Origin: Sipunculus nudus | Taxonomy: Eukaryota > Annelida > Sipuncula > Golfingiida > Sipunculidae | Direction of reading: 5' to 3' | Length of the DNA: 64,000 nt | Assembly (NCBI GenBank): GCA_026874595.1 | Contig: CM049321.1 | Location: 24,270,479 to 24,334,478 of the forward strand | Shown: in pieces, positions 24,190 to 35,395 of the stretch | How positions within the stretch are numbered: position 1 is the first letter of the stretch | How the letters are laid out: each line of letters opens with the position of its first letter | The notes under the pieces: generated by a model | Database searches by the model: none | The model's input: only the letters and a program-made list of their open reading frames with translations | Told to the model about the DNA's origin: nothing | Program-made: the position numbers and the translations under genes

Positions 24190-24920
24190 AACCTGCAGCC
24201 ATTTTGCACAGCGTCCATTTGTTCATCTGCCTAAGGATAAAATCACTCATATCTCTGCAGTGAATGGACTAATCCACCGGAAATTTTGCATGTGTATTCA
24301 TCCTGGAGAGCTTTCTTGATTTTATGATAGGAGGCGTCACATACATTCAGGTTCAGGCTGCAGAAATCCAGGCTTATATGTCAGGACTGGTCTGACGTAT
24401 CCTCCTGAAATTTTGCATGTGTATAGACCTCACATAGCTCTTTATCACATGCAAAACTGGTGGCGCCACCCGCAACTATTTTTGCAAAGCGTTAGTCTGT
24501 TTGTCTGCCGTTGGATAAAGTCACTCGTATCTAGGCAGTGGTTTGACTTATTTGCCTAAAATTTTGCAAGTATATACTTCTTGGATAGCTTTCTCGATTT
24601 TGTGGCAGGTGGCGCCACCTACTTTCATGTTCAGGCTGCAGGCATCCAGGCTTATATCTCAGTACTGGTTTGAATTCTCCTCCTGGAAATTTGCAAGAGT
24701 ATAGATCTCACATAGCTCTTTATCATACGCAAGAATGGTGGCGCCACCTGCAACCGTTTGTCTGCCTTTTGATAGAATCACTCATATCTCGACAGTGGTT
24801 TGACTTATCTGCCTTAAATTTTGCAATTGTATACACCTTGGATAACTTTCTGGATTTTTGTGGCAGGTGGCTCCACCTACATACACATTTCGGCTGCAGA
24901 CACCCATGCTAATATGGAAC
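24190..24920. repeat. Tandem ~280 bp repeat inside R1 copy B
   Basis: Perfect GGTGGCGCCACC palindromes lie at 24459-24470, 24608-24619 and 24737-24748. A one-base variant (GGTGGCTCCACC) lies near 24867. Otherwise this is the same block order as in copy A. Confidence 0.75.
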
Positions 24921-25023
24921 ACATCTCTAACTATTTCCCCTTGTAACTCAATCCATGCCTCACTTCACCCGTCCCACTCTGGTTTCGGCGGATACGCATA
25001 GTCGCTTGTCGACAACCGATTGG

Positions 25024-25708
25024 TTGATTGATTTTCTTTATTTCTTTCTTGTAACGAAAAGTAAAATCATAAATAATATGAAAAATATAACAATACAAAT
25101 TCAGCAAATAATCACAAATAGAAATGTGAATTATACAGTTCAGGGTTTAAGTAGGATGTTATCTCCCATAATAAAGTTACACCTGGTATTCTGAATGTTT
25201 TAGATAATGTAGCATGTTCTTCCGACGGCCATAGTGCTTCTATTGTGTTTTTACACATTTGAAGAAAAATGCTGATCTGTACCAAAATATAGCTTGTTCT
25301 TGATATGTTAAACAAAAAAACTGGTGCTCCAAAAAAGAACAGCTATGAACTGATCTTCTTCAAACATATGCATACAAACACGGAACTCTATTGAGAATTT
25401 ATCGTTAATGAAATCCCAAAGTTGTTCACGTTCTATGAATGTCTTATCACACGAAACTGTCACATAACATATAGCATCAGTGAACATTTTGCCACAAAAA
25501 TGGCACATGAACTCCCTGTCAAGCGTTTCTAACTCTCCATAATTTGAAAGTAATTGCACCGTATAAGAAAATAGCCCTAACGAGGCTGGTCTGTCTCTTG
25601 CTACTGTCCAAAGCATACAGGGAGTTAACATATCTGCTTGAACACTTCTTATCATTTAAACACCTCAAGATTAAAGGTTCTTCTTTCAATGGAAGACTTT
25701 TCATAATT
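25024..25708 (-). pseudogene. 5'-truncated LINE, inverted, at the end of R1 copy B
   Basis: Read on the minus strand, an open frame at 25308-25655 encodes the end of LINE ORF2: RPASLGLFSYTVQLLSNYG, then CHFCGKMFTDAICYVTVSC. This is a knuckle in which the expected histidine is tyrosine. EREQLWDFINDKFSIEFRVCMHMFEEDQF follows. After a frameshift near 25310, IEALWPSE appears (LWPSE at 25220-25234). The 3' end runs into ATTGATTGGTTG-type tail repeats at about 25020-25035. It is paralogous to 17716-18163 but extends about 200 bases further into the coding region. Its 5' end meets R2 at about 25708. It belongs to a different subfamily from the LINE at 18164-19893. Confidence 0.75.
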
Positions 25709-26594
25709 CTTTTCTACTCATTGTACACAACAAGCAAGTCCATTAATAAATTCAAGAATATATGTCCTTAAATATGTCATAGTGTGTTTTCTCAGGAATA
25801 TGGCTTTCTAATTAAAAATAAAATATTATACAATTAATAAATGTTGGTGTTATATTACCAAAACATCCTAGTATCCCATTGGATGAATGGAATTCTACGT
25901 GGTTTTGCAATGATATAAATTTTATGAGGTCTGAAGTAAATATTTTGATTTTTTTGGCTTATTCTGATTTATTTTTGGGGGGATTTTTTTCTTAAGATCA
26001 ATGTTTGAAACGTAGGCGTTATAACACAACATGTTACTTGAACAAGCTTTATTTCACAACCGATGCAACTCCCTGCGACTCTCCTACTGTGACCTTCTGA
26101 ATGTTTCGTGACTCAACCTAGATTTTAATATATCTTGTGTAGGAGTGCCATAGGCCAATAAATTGCATTTGTAAAAAAGACGTTCAGCACGTCCGTCCGA
26201 TAACTTATTTTGTGTACAACACTGTATAATAATTACAGCAATGTTTCCAAATGGTATCTGTTATCACAAAAAAAATCAAATGTCTATAATATATACCGAA
26301 AACAAATATTTAATGAATACATTTTTGTAAGTAAATTTAAATAAATATACTTTTGGTATACTATACGTTTCCTTTCAACTGGTAAAACCTTATATCTACT
26401 ATATTTAATTATGATAAAGTTTATATTATCAATCAATATTACTTACGGAAGTTATTATTTATATCATTTAAATTTTGTTTTAATAACATATTCATGTACA
26501 AGTGTTTAATTTCATGATGTGATTAATTTTATGTAATTTTATATTTTAGCTCACTGTACATATAAATAATTAATGTCTACATTTGTAAGTAAAT

Positions 26595-26661
<67 letters not shown>

Positions 26662-27400
26662 CTATAATCGGATATTATCCTGTTTCCGCTGACTTAACAT
26701 CTTTCAGTTTCTGCTGGTATCGTCAAGATTTCCTGCTCCAGCACACGTGACTGTATTTATTTTTCCTATATAACATCAACAAAACACATGAAGTTTGGGA
26801 CTCCTTTAAATAATTTTCAATATAAATTTTGATGTTAAATCTTTTTTCCTGAGAATTAGTTGTCTCTACAGTCAGACAAGGCCAAGAAAATCAGGGCTTG
26901 TGCATCTCATTTTCTCACCATCCTGGGTCGAATGCAGTGAAGCCAAAGTTACCCCTCCAAGCAGTCCCAAATAACCATTTGGACAATATGTCCTTGATTG
27001 GGCACAAATATTAAAATCTTTCACTGATACCAAACAATTGTTTGTGAAATTATGCTAAACATACATAAAAATATAACAAGAGGTATCTTTCAAGGCGTCT
27101 TGCCATAACGGCTAGAGCCAACCAGAGCAGGCCAAACCATTCACTACTCTCCTTCAGGGTTTCGTGACCCAAAGTCATGTAAACAAAAAGGGCCATATGA
27201 CAGATTTTATATTTGTTAATAACTTAAAAATTTACAAAATTAGTTCAAATGGTGAGTAAATAATTGAATCATGATTAAATGAAGTTATATTCCTGAAAAA
27301 AAGGTCTCTAGCTTCAACAATTGTCATGAGAAAATATGTTTCCTGTTTTATTTACAAAGATTATTATGTTTGGGCCCATAGCTTTTCAAAATTACGTAAT
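25709..27400 (+). repeat. Dispersed repeat R2, copy 1
   Basis: The blocks TGTACACAACAA.CAAGTCCATT, CCCATTGGATGAATGGAATT and TACGTGGTTTT recur at 47310-47510. CCTGTTTCCGCTGACTT with GGTATCGTCAAGA recurs at 29560 and 49312, and in R1 as a diverged module at 14890, 22170 and 45713. GGCCAA.AAAATCAGGGCTT and GCCATAACGGCTAGAGCCAA recur at 29750-30000 and 55030-55275. A (TA)n tract occupies 26597-26659. There is no coding potential. R1 and R2 share an evolutionary core. Confidence 0.75.
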
Positions 27401-27559
27401 ACTTACCTAATTTCTGGCATGTTCATAGAAACTATGTAGGGGAATATTTATTGTAAATATGAAGAAAAACCAATGAGTGGTTTTGATATTAGGCATTCCT
27501 GTAGTGTGATAATAGGTTTTGTAATAGAAAATTTAGTTTTTTTTTATTTTCTTAATTTA

Positions 27560-27745
27560 AGTCTTAGTGACCCAATTGTGATATTCGGATCTTTCGGGGA
27601 CATCTAAATGTATGCAAACTTTTGGATTCGTAGGTCAAACGGTTTCAAAACGTGCCCTAGATGTTCACAGACGGACGGCCGGACGACGGACAAAGGTCCA
27701 TGACTATAGCTCAGATGACTTAAATCAGCTGAGCTAAAAAAAACT
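27560..27745 (+). repeat. Dispersed repeat with GACGGACGG run and terminal hairpin
   Basis: GACGGACGGCCGGACGACGG near 27670-27690 is followed by ACTATAGCTCAGATGA-CTTAAA-TCAGCTGAGCT, an imperfect hairpin, and then an A-run. This layout (GGAC run, AGCTCA...TGAGCT hairpin, A-rich end) is common in dispersed repeats of marine invertebrates. The family is not identified. Confidence 0.5.
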
Positions 27746-27757
27746 TATAAATCATTT

Positions 27758-28030
27758 GCAAATCAAATGTGACATAATTTCAAAATAATCTGAAAAAAAT
27801 TTGTTGTAAGCTTTGTTTTACTGTCGTCCATGATACATTCTTATTTGCAAATTTGCAAATCAAATGTGACATAATTTCAAAATAATCTGAAAAAAATTTG
27901 TTGTAAGCTTTGTTTTACTGTCGTCCATGATACATACTTGCAAATCAAATGTGACATAATTTCAAAATAATCTGAAAAAAAAATGGTTGTAAGCGTTGTT
28001 TTATTGTCGTTCATGATACATACTTAAAAA
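27758..28030. repeat. Three tandem copies of an ~85-97 bp unit
   Basis: GCAAATCAAATGTGACATAA starts at 27758, 27855 and 27940, each followed by AATCTGAAAAAA and TGTCGT.CATGATACAT. The first two units are nearly identical. The third is more diverged, with an expanded A-run. Confidence 0.9.
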
Positions 28031-28379
28031 TTGACACTCCAATTCAAGTTAATTTTGCAGCCAGTCTCCTAGAAAGGCCATTTAAATCTTTCCAGCTGTT
28101 TAATATTAAGCGGAATGGGATGTACTTATCTGGTACCATATCTATTTTAAATGCTGGATTATTTTGTAAATATGCTGACAACATGTGATTCAGATATGCT
28201 GAATTATTTTTGTAGATCTGAATGGATAACCAGCAAATGTTGCAAGGGCTGAACATGCCACACATATTTTTGTAAACTAAAACTAAAGAGAGAATGGAAA
28301 CTGACAGTTTATTAAAACACTGCATTCTTCAGGATTTTAATATTTCAATTTAATATTGTTTGGTAACAGACCATGAAAT

Positions 28380-28650
28380 GTAGGTAGGCAAGCATATTAT
28401 AGGGAGATCATGAGTTTGAATCTAAGCCGAGGCGGTGAGATTTTTCACTGTCGGCCCCCCTCCCAGGGGGGAGGCTTTGCAGGCTTATTGGGAAGGCCGT
28501 GCCCAACGGCCGTGTTTTCACTCACAAACGAGTGCGCCTTTCGAGGGTTCCTCGGTTGTATGACCTAGTGATAGGGACGAATACGCACCCAGGACCCGCA
28601 GGTGCAGTAGTCACCGGGCCTGGTTAAAGCCAGGATATAAAAAATGAGAA
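28380..28650 (+). other. GC-rich structured insert, possibly SINE-like
   Basis: A GC-rich island in AT-rich surroundings, with two strong hairpins: CCCCCCTCCC/GGGGGGAGG near 28456-28476 and GGCCGTG.CCAACGGCC near 28494-28515. A weak B-box-like GAGTTTGAATCT lies at about 28411-28422. There is no good reading frame and no second copy in the window. Confidence 0.35.
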
Positions 28651-29100
28651 GAAGCGTGTGATACTGCCCTGTCAAGTAGTCCGAAACCGGAATGGAATAA
28701 CGCATATGTATATATACGTAGTTAAGTAAGCTTTAAAAAAATGGAGGTGGTTTTCTCCACCATCAGTCGGAAATGCTCTGTTTGCAAACGGTCACATTAA
28801 AAAAAAGCACTTTTTTATTTAGTTCCTTATATACTGCTTATTTCTTTTCAAAATAAGTTTAATTACCATAATTTTAATCTGCACTACAAGAACTTTAATT
28901 TTAATAAAAATTGAGGAAATTAATAATTTATCATTAGTTGATTCAAATAAATGAGGCAATGAGGCTCAGCTAATTTTGACTGGGTGCTCATGTTTTGATT
29001 TATGTGATTTATTGTCTGTAAGAATAGCCTATTGCTTAAGTTACAGTGTTGGAAAAATGGACAGAAACCCCCCTGGATTTCACATTAAAGGGTTCCAAGG
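28651..29100. other. Unassigned AT-rich sequence
   Basis: No gene, RNA or repeat was recognised. Confidence 0.5.
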
Positions 29101-29101
29101 A

Positions 29102-29405
29102 AAATGGATACAATTTGTAACCTGTCTGTCTGGGTGCTCAAAATCATATTTCTGGTCCATAGCCAGCAGAATATAGGTCACCATGATACAATTTCAGGTT
29201 TCCAATTAGCATTGCCAAGAATTTCCCTGAATGTTAGAAGAGTCTAGGGTCTAGGGCTAATGGATACAATTTGTGCCTTGTCTGTCTGGGTGCGCAAAAC
29301 CATTTTCAGCTTATAGGTCACACATGCAATATAGGTCACCATGACCTTATTTTAGGCTTTCAAGGACACTTAACTAGGACTTCCCTGAATTTAATGTTAA
29401 ATATC
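29102..29405. repeat. Two tandem copies of an ~158 bp unit with AGGTCA motifs
   Basis: GGATACAATTTGT starts near 29104 and 29262. Each unit then has CTGTCTGTCTGGGTGC, ATAGGTCACCATGA, TTAGGTTT/AGGCTTTC and TTCCCTGAAT. The second unit contains a perfect AGGTCACCATGACCT inverted repeat at 29333-29347. It is related to 1460-1730. Confidence 0.8.
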
Positions 29406-29419
29406 AAAATTTTAATATG

Positions 29420-29482
29420 AGATCAATTTTATGAATTTAGAAAAGCTCACTTGACATATGGATAAATAAATGTCTACATTTG

Positions 29483-29536
<54 letters not shown>

Positions 29537-30130
29537 CTATAATCGGATATTCTCCTGTTTCCGCTGACTTTACGTCTACCAGTTTCTGCTAGTATCGTCA
29601 AGAGTTCCTGCTCCAGGACACGTGACTGTATTTATTTTTCCTATATAAAATCTACAAAACACATGAAGTTGGGGCCTCTTTTAAAAAATTTTCAATAATA
29701 ATACAATTTTTTTTTACCTGAGAATTAGTTATTTCTACAGTCAGACAAGGCCAACAAAATCAGGGCTTGTGCATCTCATTTTCTCACCATCCGGGCCCGA
29801 ATGCAGAGAAGCCAAAATTACCCCTCCAAGTAGTCCCAAATAACCATTTCGACAATATGTCTCTGATTGGCCACATATTTAAAAAATATTTGACTGACAC
29901 CATCAATTTTGTGTGAGATTATGCTAAACATACATAAAAATCAAGCAATAGGTTTCTTTTAAGGCATCATGCCATAACGGCTAGAGCCAACCAGAGCAGG
30001 CCAAATCATTCACCATTCTTCTTCAGGCTTCGTGACCTCAGGTCACGTAAACAAATAGGACCACGTGACCTCTAATGTTTTGTTATCATTTGGCTACTAG
30101 ATGGCGCTGCAGGTTGTGATTGCATCAGAC
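29420..30130 (+). repeat. Dispersed repeat R2, copy 2
   Basis: This aligns with 26500-27200 through the same ordered blocks, with (TA)n at 29485-29532. It ends in a diverged module containing CTACTAGATGGCGC at 30094-30107. At 30031-30047 it carries CGTGACCT-C-AGGTCACG, a 17-base perfect inverted repeat that is degenerate in copy 1. Confidence 0.75.
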
Positions 30131-30733
30131 AAGCGTATTCCAAATCTCATTATATTTCTTATAACATAATTGCCTATGACAAAATGAATGTTTATAAAGA
30201 TTTGTATTAAAATGAGCAATAATGGAGGAGAAACAAATTTCCTTTTTTCATAATCTTGTGTGATTTGCAGGGCTGGTATGATGTAAATAATTGATTTAAG
30301 TCATGATTGAACACATGACAGAAAAATGTCCTAAAATCATCAAAATTGTTTTATTAAAGTTAATTGACCCATTGCGATATATCTTTCTGCCATAATGATA
30401 AACAAGGGAGCTATTGGTTATGTGCTTAGTTGAGGTTAACCATGAAGATAAAATCTATAATAAAATCAAATAAGAGATAAAGTCTGAGAGGAAGAGGTAA
30501 TCTCGGCCAAGATTGGTTGATAAGATTGGTTTGTAATGAGGAGTCAGAAATTGTTGCTAAAAATATGTGACCTGACCATGTGTTTCCTAATGTTGAAACT
30601 GAAGCATGTGAGCAGTTTGTGAACATACAAACTGTACTATTACCATGATCATTTGTTGGCCTTTTGATTAACTGTTGACAGTTCAGTAGTTTACACATTT
30701 GCTCGATTAGTTATATTTTTATAATAAATTATT

Positions 30734-30783
<50 letters not shown>

Positions 30784-31119
30784 CATTTCATAAAATGTAT
30801 ACAGTTGGGATGTAACTAACATCCCAAGTCCACAGGCGTTAGGACTTGGTGGAGTCGGAGTGTGTGTGTTGAGGGGATCTCCCCCAGTGACCTGTTACAA
30901 ATCAGACACCCTGGCATAGCTGATCTCCAGTGGCCTGCCTGCAGCTAGACATTCTGCAAGTGAATACAATACAGCCTCTGAAAAAACTTCAATAACTAAC
31001 TAACTTTTTAGCTTTAATATTCAGAAATCTTTCAGATCAAATTTCAGAATATAACAGATTAAATCCTTATGTGTACCTCCTTGGAAAATAAATCAAATGA
31101 AATTACAGGAAAAAACGTG
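30131..31119. other. Intergenic sequence with (TA)n and small hairpins
   Basis: (TA)n occupies about 30736-30781. Just downstream, 30808-30910 contains three short hairpins in a row: GGGATG/CATCCC, AAGTCC/GGACTT and GGGGATCTCCCCC. The source is unknown. There is no gene. Confidence 0.45.
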
Positions 31120-31690
31120 TCATGGTCAAAGTCGAGCAAAATTTGTGGTACTGATTTTATATTTATGCTAATAACTTAAAAAGTTGACAAAATTCAGATC
31201 TAATGGTGGATAAACAATTGAATCTTGATTGAATAAAGTTATATCCCTGAAAAAAAGTCTCTAGCTTCAACAATTATCATGTTAAATGATTTAATATATT
31301 TCCTGTTTTATTTACAAAGTGCATTATATTCTTTTACGTCTTGGGGTCAATCTATATTTTTGTTTTAATAGTATAGCTATAGATATTTTCTAGGTATGCT
31401 GGAGAAACTGTAGTTTGATCAAATATGTAAAATTCATTTAAATAGTATGATAATATTAAAATCGTCCGATGTTTAAACTGTCCTTGCCAAAATGTAGAGC
31501 AAATTCACAGCTTTTAGGATATCAAGGGTGAAAGACCAGTGGTAAAAAGTTAAAATCATATCAGTGAGAGACACACTGCAAGTAAATAATAACATATAAC
31601 CTTCTCCGCACTTGGACTATACAAGACTTATAGATAATGGAGATGCATTCCGGATATTCCATAACTTAATGCTCCATCTAATAAATCGCC
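31120..31690 (+). repeat. R2 and R1 fragments joined
   Basis: 31150-31320 matches 27205-27360 of R2 (AACTTAAAAAGTT.ACAAAATT, AAAAAAAGTCTCTAGCTTC). 31385-31690 matches R1 near 14040-14350 (TAGGTATGCTGGAGAAACTG, AAATCGTCCGATGT, GAGCAAATTCACAGCTTT). It is diverged and partial. Confidence 0.65.
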
Positions 31691-33237
31691 CTCCCCCCTC
31701 CCTTACAATTTCCATGGCAGTCTTGTTTGCTTAATGAAGACCTTGCAAAAACGCTTGCGAGATAGCGCTGACAGCATAAGGTGTCATCGGTACTGTTTTC
31801 GGTGCTTCTGTAGTACTGCATCAGCAAACGTGTTTTTTGACTGTCAGCTGCGTTTGCTTTTTGAAAAAAAAAATCGTGAATATTAAGGATAACATGGGGT
31901 AGTAAATACGAAAACTGGACTCTTGAGACGCTCAGGAAGGAGTTGAAAGGGGGGGGGGGGGGGGAAGACAACTTGTGCCGAGTGCGTTTAAAGGTAAGCG
32001 ATCGTATTTCAGCGATAATAGGAGAAATTGTCATTGTTAGCATAATAACGACGCGTATCTTGTTCGTTTCATCTGTGTACAAGTAGTTTTTATATTGGTT
32101 AATTATCAATCACTTGGTTAATTTTCAGTCACCTGGAATACTCAAAAGAATAGTCTGGAATCCTATGAGAAAATCAAGAATTTTAGACTGGAGCCCGAAG
32201 ACGACCAGCTAGCTTATAAGATTGGCCGGTAGGGTACAAGCTCTAGAGAAAGAACCGCGTCTGTCTAAAATGTAGTTATATATTATACAGGTGAAGGTGA
32301 CTCTTATAAAGGTGACTCTGCTGAAGAAATGTTTTTTTTTGCTTGCGACGTTGTGCGGCTGTCCAACGAATACTGGGGGTAAATGGTAGAAATCCCTAGC
32401 TCAACAAACAAAACAAAGGAAGGATAACTGAGATGCAACAGTGTGTACGAGTCTTCTCAGTCGTGAAACCCTGTTTTTTATTGTTCCAATTTATTCGGTA
32501 TTATACAAATTCTAATCAATTGAACAGTTTCTTCCTACCTGATGGTATGTAAAATTGACTTGGTGCTCTTTGCTATTGCTGGTATCGCCTCGTTTTGGCG
32601 ACGACTGCTCGGGTTTTCTGAAAAGCCTTAGCAAGGTCACTGAGGTCTGACGAAGGTCAGTCAGATTGCGGTTGGATTATTTTACTCTCCAAGCTTGGAG
32701 AGTGTCTATATCGTTCAATTTGTGACTTAAGGCCACCTCATGTCTTCAAAGGAATTCAATAATCAGTGAAATAGTAAATACATGGCAAAATCTTGAATAT
32801 CGAATATACATAAACAGAAAAAATCGAACAAGTGCTTATGTTAATTTATATTCCAATCAAAGACCTAAATAAAAGAATTAGAGCCTCCATGTGGTCCTAT
32901 GGCGTTTATAAGCTAAGTAGATTGTCTTAGAAGTCTAGCCGCTGGGGGCAACTAGCTCGTCTATATACAGCACAGATACAAACAGTGATATATTTCTGTG
33001 ACGAAAACAAAACGGAGGGTCCAAAGTTTATAAGTAATAATCAATAGTTCATTTGATCCTATACGGTAGATAGGTAGAGACATATGACAAAAAAAAAGTT
33101 TTGTAATTCTGTTTTCTTGTTTAATTCAATTGTACAATGTTAGTGCAAAAGAGTTCTTCATAAAAGTGGAAATCAGTTATAAATAAATGCTTATCTTGTC
33201 ACAGGTCATGCTTGTCAGCTGAGCGTCATGGCCTGTT
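31691..33237. other. Unassigned sequence with poly-G tract and 20 bp palindrome
   Basis: A run of about 14 G lies near 31949-31962. ACTCTCCAAG-CTTGGAGAGT at 32684-32703 is a perfect 20-base palindrome. The minus-strand open frame of 143 codons across 31678-32109 includes a Pro run from the G tract and no recognisable domain; I do not call it a gene. Confidence 0.5.
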
Positions 33238-33317
33238 TTATAATTGTGAATTACTGTACTAATAATTAAAGTATTAAAATATTTTGATAACTTGAGCATA
33301 ACAAGCGTTAATACCGG

Positions 33318-34412
33318 TCAAAGTCGAGTACTTGTGGTGCTTTCGGCTGGCATAGCAATCGGACTGTCCTTCTCCTGTCCGTGTATTTAAGCTGATGGGG
33401 GCAGGAAAGTCGACTGAATAGATTAACAGTGTCTCGTCTGAATGATGCATCACCAATGCAGTAAAAACTGCACATATATAAACAAAGACACATCTGTTTG
33501 ACGAAATGCACTATAGGGTCCTCACCATTCAAACGAAAATCAATAGCAAATGAGATTCCGTATGGTAAATGTGTAATAACATATGACAATATAATTAGCA
33601 GTAAAAATTCGGTTTTCGTGTTTACTTCTGGTGGTCGATTGATTCTGTCCGGCTGCAATACCCAGGTCAGTTGAAGATCCCGAGATTGTGCGTATGGTCA
33701 GTGCAGAAAATACAAGTATAATCACACTGAACAAAAACACACAAATTACATTGTGTACAACAAGCGCAAAAATAAAATAAACATCCATGTGATTTGCGTG
33801 CACAATACAACCATAATCTTCGTCGTGTACAGAAACAAAAGCAAATGCGGATATCAATCCCCCACTAAAGATGACCACAACAGTTACGAGGATTGCGATT
33901 TTCTTGTAACTCTTAACCCACAGACATTTCAGCGGATAAGCGACAGCCAGATATCGAGTAATGGATATGCACACTATAAGCAAACTTGATGTGAGCACTG
34001 CGGTTTCCAAAACAGTTGAATTGATTACGCACGTATAAAAGTTAAACGCAGCGAGCTGTAACCTCGTTGCGACTAAACATACGGTATCTGATGTTGTCAG
34101 GCAGATGAGAAGCAAACCAGGTACACTGCTCCTAGTTTTCTTGGATGATAACATGACGATGATAGCGAACAGATTCCCTAAACTTCCAGCAATAACGGAA
34201 ACATACACGAATTTCAAGAGGATGTCATTTGCCAGGCCATATAAATACGAGGAATATATTTCAGATTCGTCACATGTGCTTTTTGTACAGTTCGAATCAT
34301 TAGCGATTATTCTATTTGTTAGGAGCGGCCCCTTTGGCCCCAACGACGATAATGGTGTTTCAGGTGTAGAAATTTTGTCTCCGAGGATCATTGTTCCGTT
34401 GTAAGAGTTCAT
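33318..34412 (-). pseudogene. Rhodopsin-like (class A) GPCR, copy 1, frameshifted
   Basis: The ATG at 34410-34412 opens 290 codons covering the N-terminus to intracellular loop 3. Visible features: N-glycosylation sequons N5, N39 and N41; TM1 about 67-89 with GN at 79-80 (N1.50); TM2 about 99-118 with D109 (D2.50); C128 before TM3; TRY at 152-154 in place of DRY, with R153 (R3.50); C202 in extracellular loop 2; TM5 about 211-236. After KHENRI an 8 bp loss near 33609, relative to the paralogue, shifts the frame. TM6 (FLLLIILSYVITHLPYG) continues in another frame. An 18 bp in-frame loss near 33462 removes SVNVLL, destroying the NPxxY-equivalent of TM7. A further 1 bp difference near 33365 alters the tail. 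The undamaged length would be about 373 residues, normal for class A. It is intronless. The ligand is unknown. Annotated as a pseudogene unless the indels are assembly errors. Confidence 0.85.
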
Positions 34413-34849
34413 GAGTTTATTGCTATATCAAATTCGGGTCTGTTTTTCCGGGGAATTTTCATGGCGCCTGAGTGCAAACTATTGATGAGAATACATGTGC
34501 TTGTTTTTTTCTGATTCTTCGTTCAAACCATCTGTTCTTCTGCAAAATAGTCACATGTAAAAATTATATTGTTATCCGTGACATAATTATCGAGGTTGTG
34601 TGTCATTTTTATTCAAACCGAACTTATTCCAGTCAGGCAGTGGAGAAGGCCGGGACTACTTGTCTCAGCTGTAAAACTTAGAAATAAATAATTGTTGTTT
34701 ACATTTCACATGCATATACATATGGCGTATAGATTTTTGCTTATTATAAAATGGGTACATTCTATGGACCAAGTCGCATTCGAAGACACAAGTCATAGAA
34801 AATCTTCTTATCAGTGCCAATAAAAATCTAGAATCACTCAATTATCTTA
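34413..34849. other. Region upstream of receptor copy 1
   Basis: Conserved in order with 60150-60715 of the paralogue. No TATA box or initiator could be singled out with confidence. Confidence 0.4.
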
Positions 34850-35215
34850 TGTGAATAAATTCTTTTTATTAAACAAGTTTTCTATAACATTTTCACTTAC
34901 TCAACAAGAATATATACATTTTAAATATGTTAATAAATAAGTTTTATTAACAAGTCTGTTTCAATATTTTTCTTAACCAAAATCCATGGATACTAGGTAT
35001 ATTTTTAAAACTGTATCAATAAACTTGAAATATGAATTGATTTGTTTTATTAAACAAGTCTCTTTTAGTATTTTTTTCTCAACCAAAATAATAGATATTG
35101 GGTATATTTCTTTACTGTATCAACAAACTGTAAATATATTATGTGAATAAGTATGCCTTATTAATCAAGTCAGCTTTAATATTTTTCACTCAGATAACAA
35201 GAATACTGACACCAG
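34850..35215. repeat. Tandem repeat, ~100 bp unit
   Basis: About four diverged units share TTATTAA(A)CAAGT(C/T)T, then (A/G)TATTTTT.(T)C, ACCAAAAT and ACTGTATCAA(T/C)AAAC. It is missing from the right paralogous segment. Confidence 0.7.
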
Positions 35216-35225
35216 GGTAAACTCA

Positions 35226-35395
35226 TTGGAATTGTATATATTCCATGACCCTGGCCATGGAATATACACTTTTCATGATATGGACCATAATATGTATACG
35301 TTCTATAGTTATTCCATAGAAAGTGCAGATTCCATGGTTTGGCGATGGAATGTATACATTCTATGGGTTAAGCCATGGAATGCAATACTTTTACA
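35226..35395. repeat. Short palindromic repeats (CCATGGAATGTATACATTCTATGG type)
   Basis: Repeated TCCATGGAAT and TGTATACATTCTATGG words on both strands, each nearly self-complementary. The paralogue at 60535-60640 has the same words in a different arrangement. Confidence 0.7.

Larger units (their letters stand above)
20151..25480 (+). repeat. Large dispersed repeat R1, copy B
   Basis: A direct copy of 12865-18163 at an offset of about 7.28-7.31 kb. The copies differ by scattered substitutions and small indels, for example in (TA)n near 22035 and (GATAT)n at 22410-22465. Identity to copy A is clearly higher than to copy C. It contains the CTCF-like motif at 22003-22016, the CCG run near 23913-23930, the 280 bp tandem repeat at about 24190-24920 and the inverted LINE from 25024. 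Nothing in it looks like a functional gene. Confidence 0.85.

Noticed and set aside
27670-27745. Helitron 3' end (hairpin before the terminus)
   Set aside because: The hairpin is followed by an A-run and not a CTRR end with a 3' T, and no 5' TC end could be paired with it.
31678-32109. 143-codon minus-strand frame
   Set aside because: It spans a poly-G tract (poly-Pro), has no recognised family and no conserved second copy. Length alone is not convincing.
33753-33989. Plus-strand frames opposite the GPCR copies (also 59487-59723)
   Set aside because: They are antisense shadows of the receptor sequence. Their similarity follows from the duplication.
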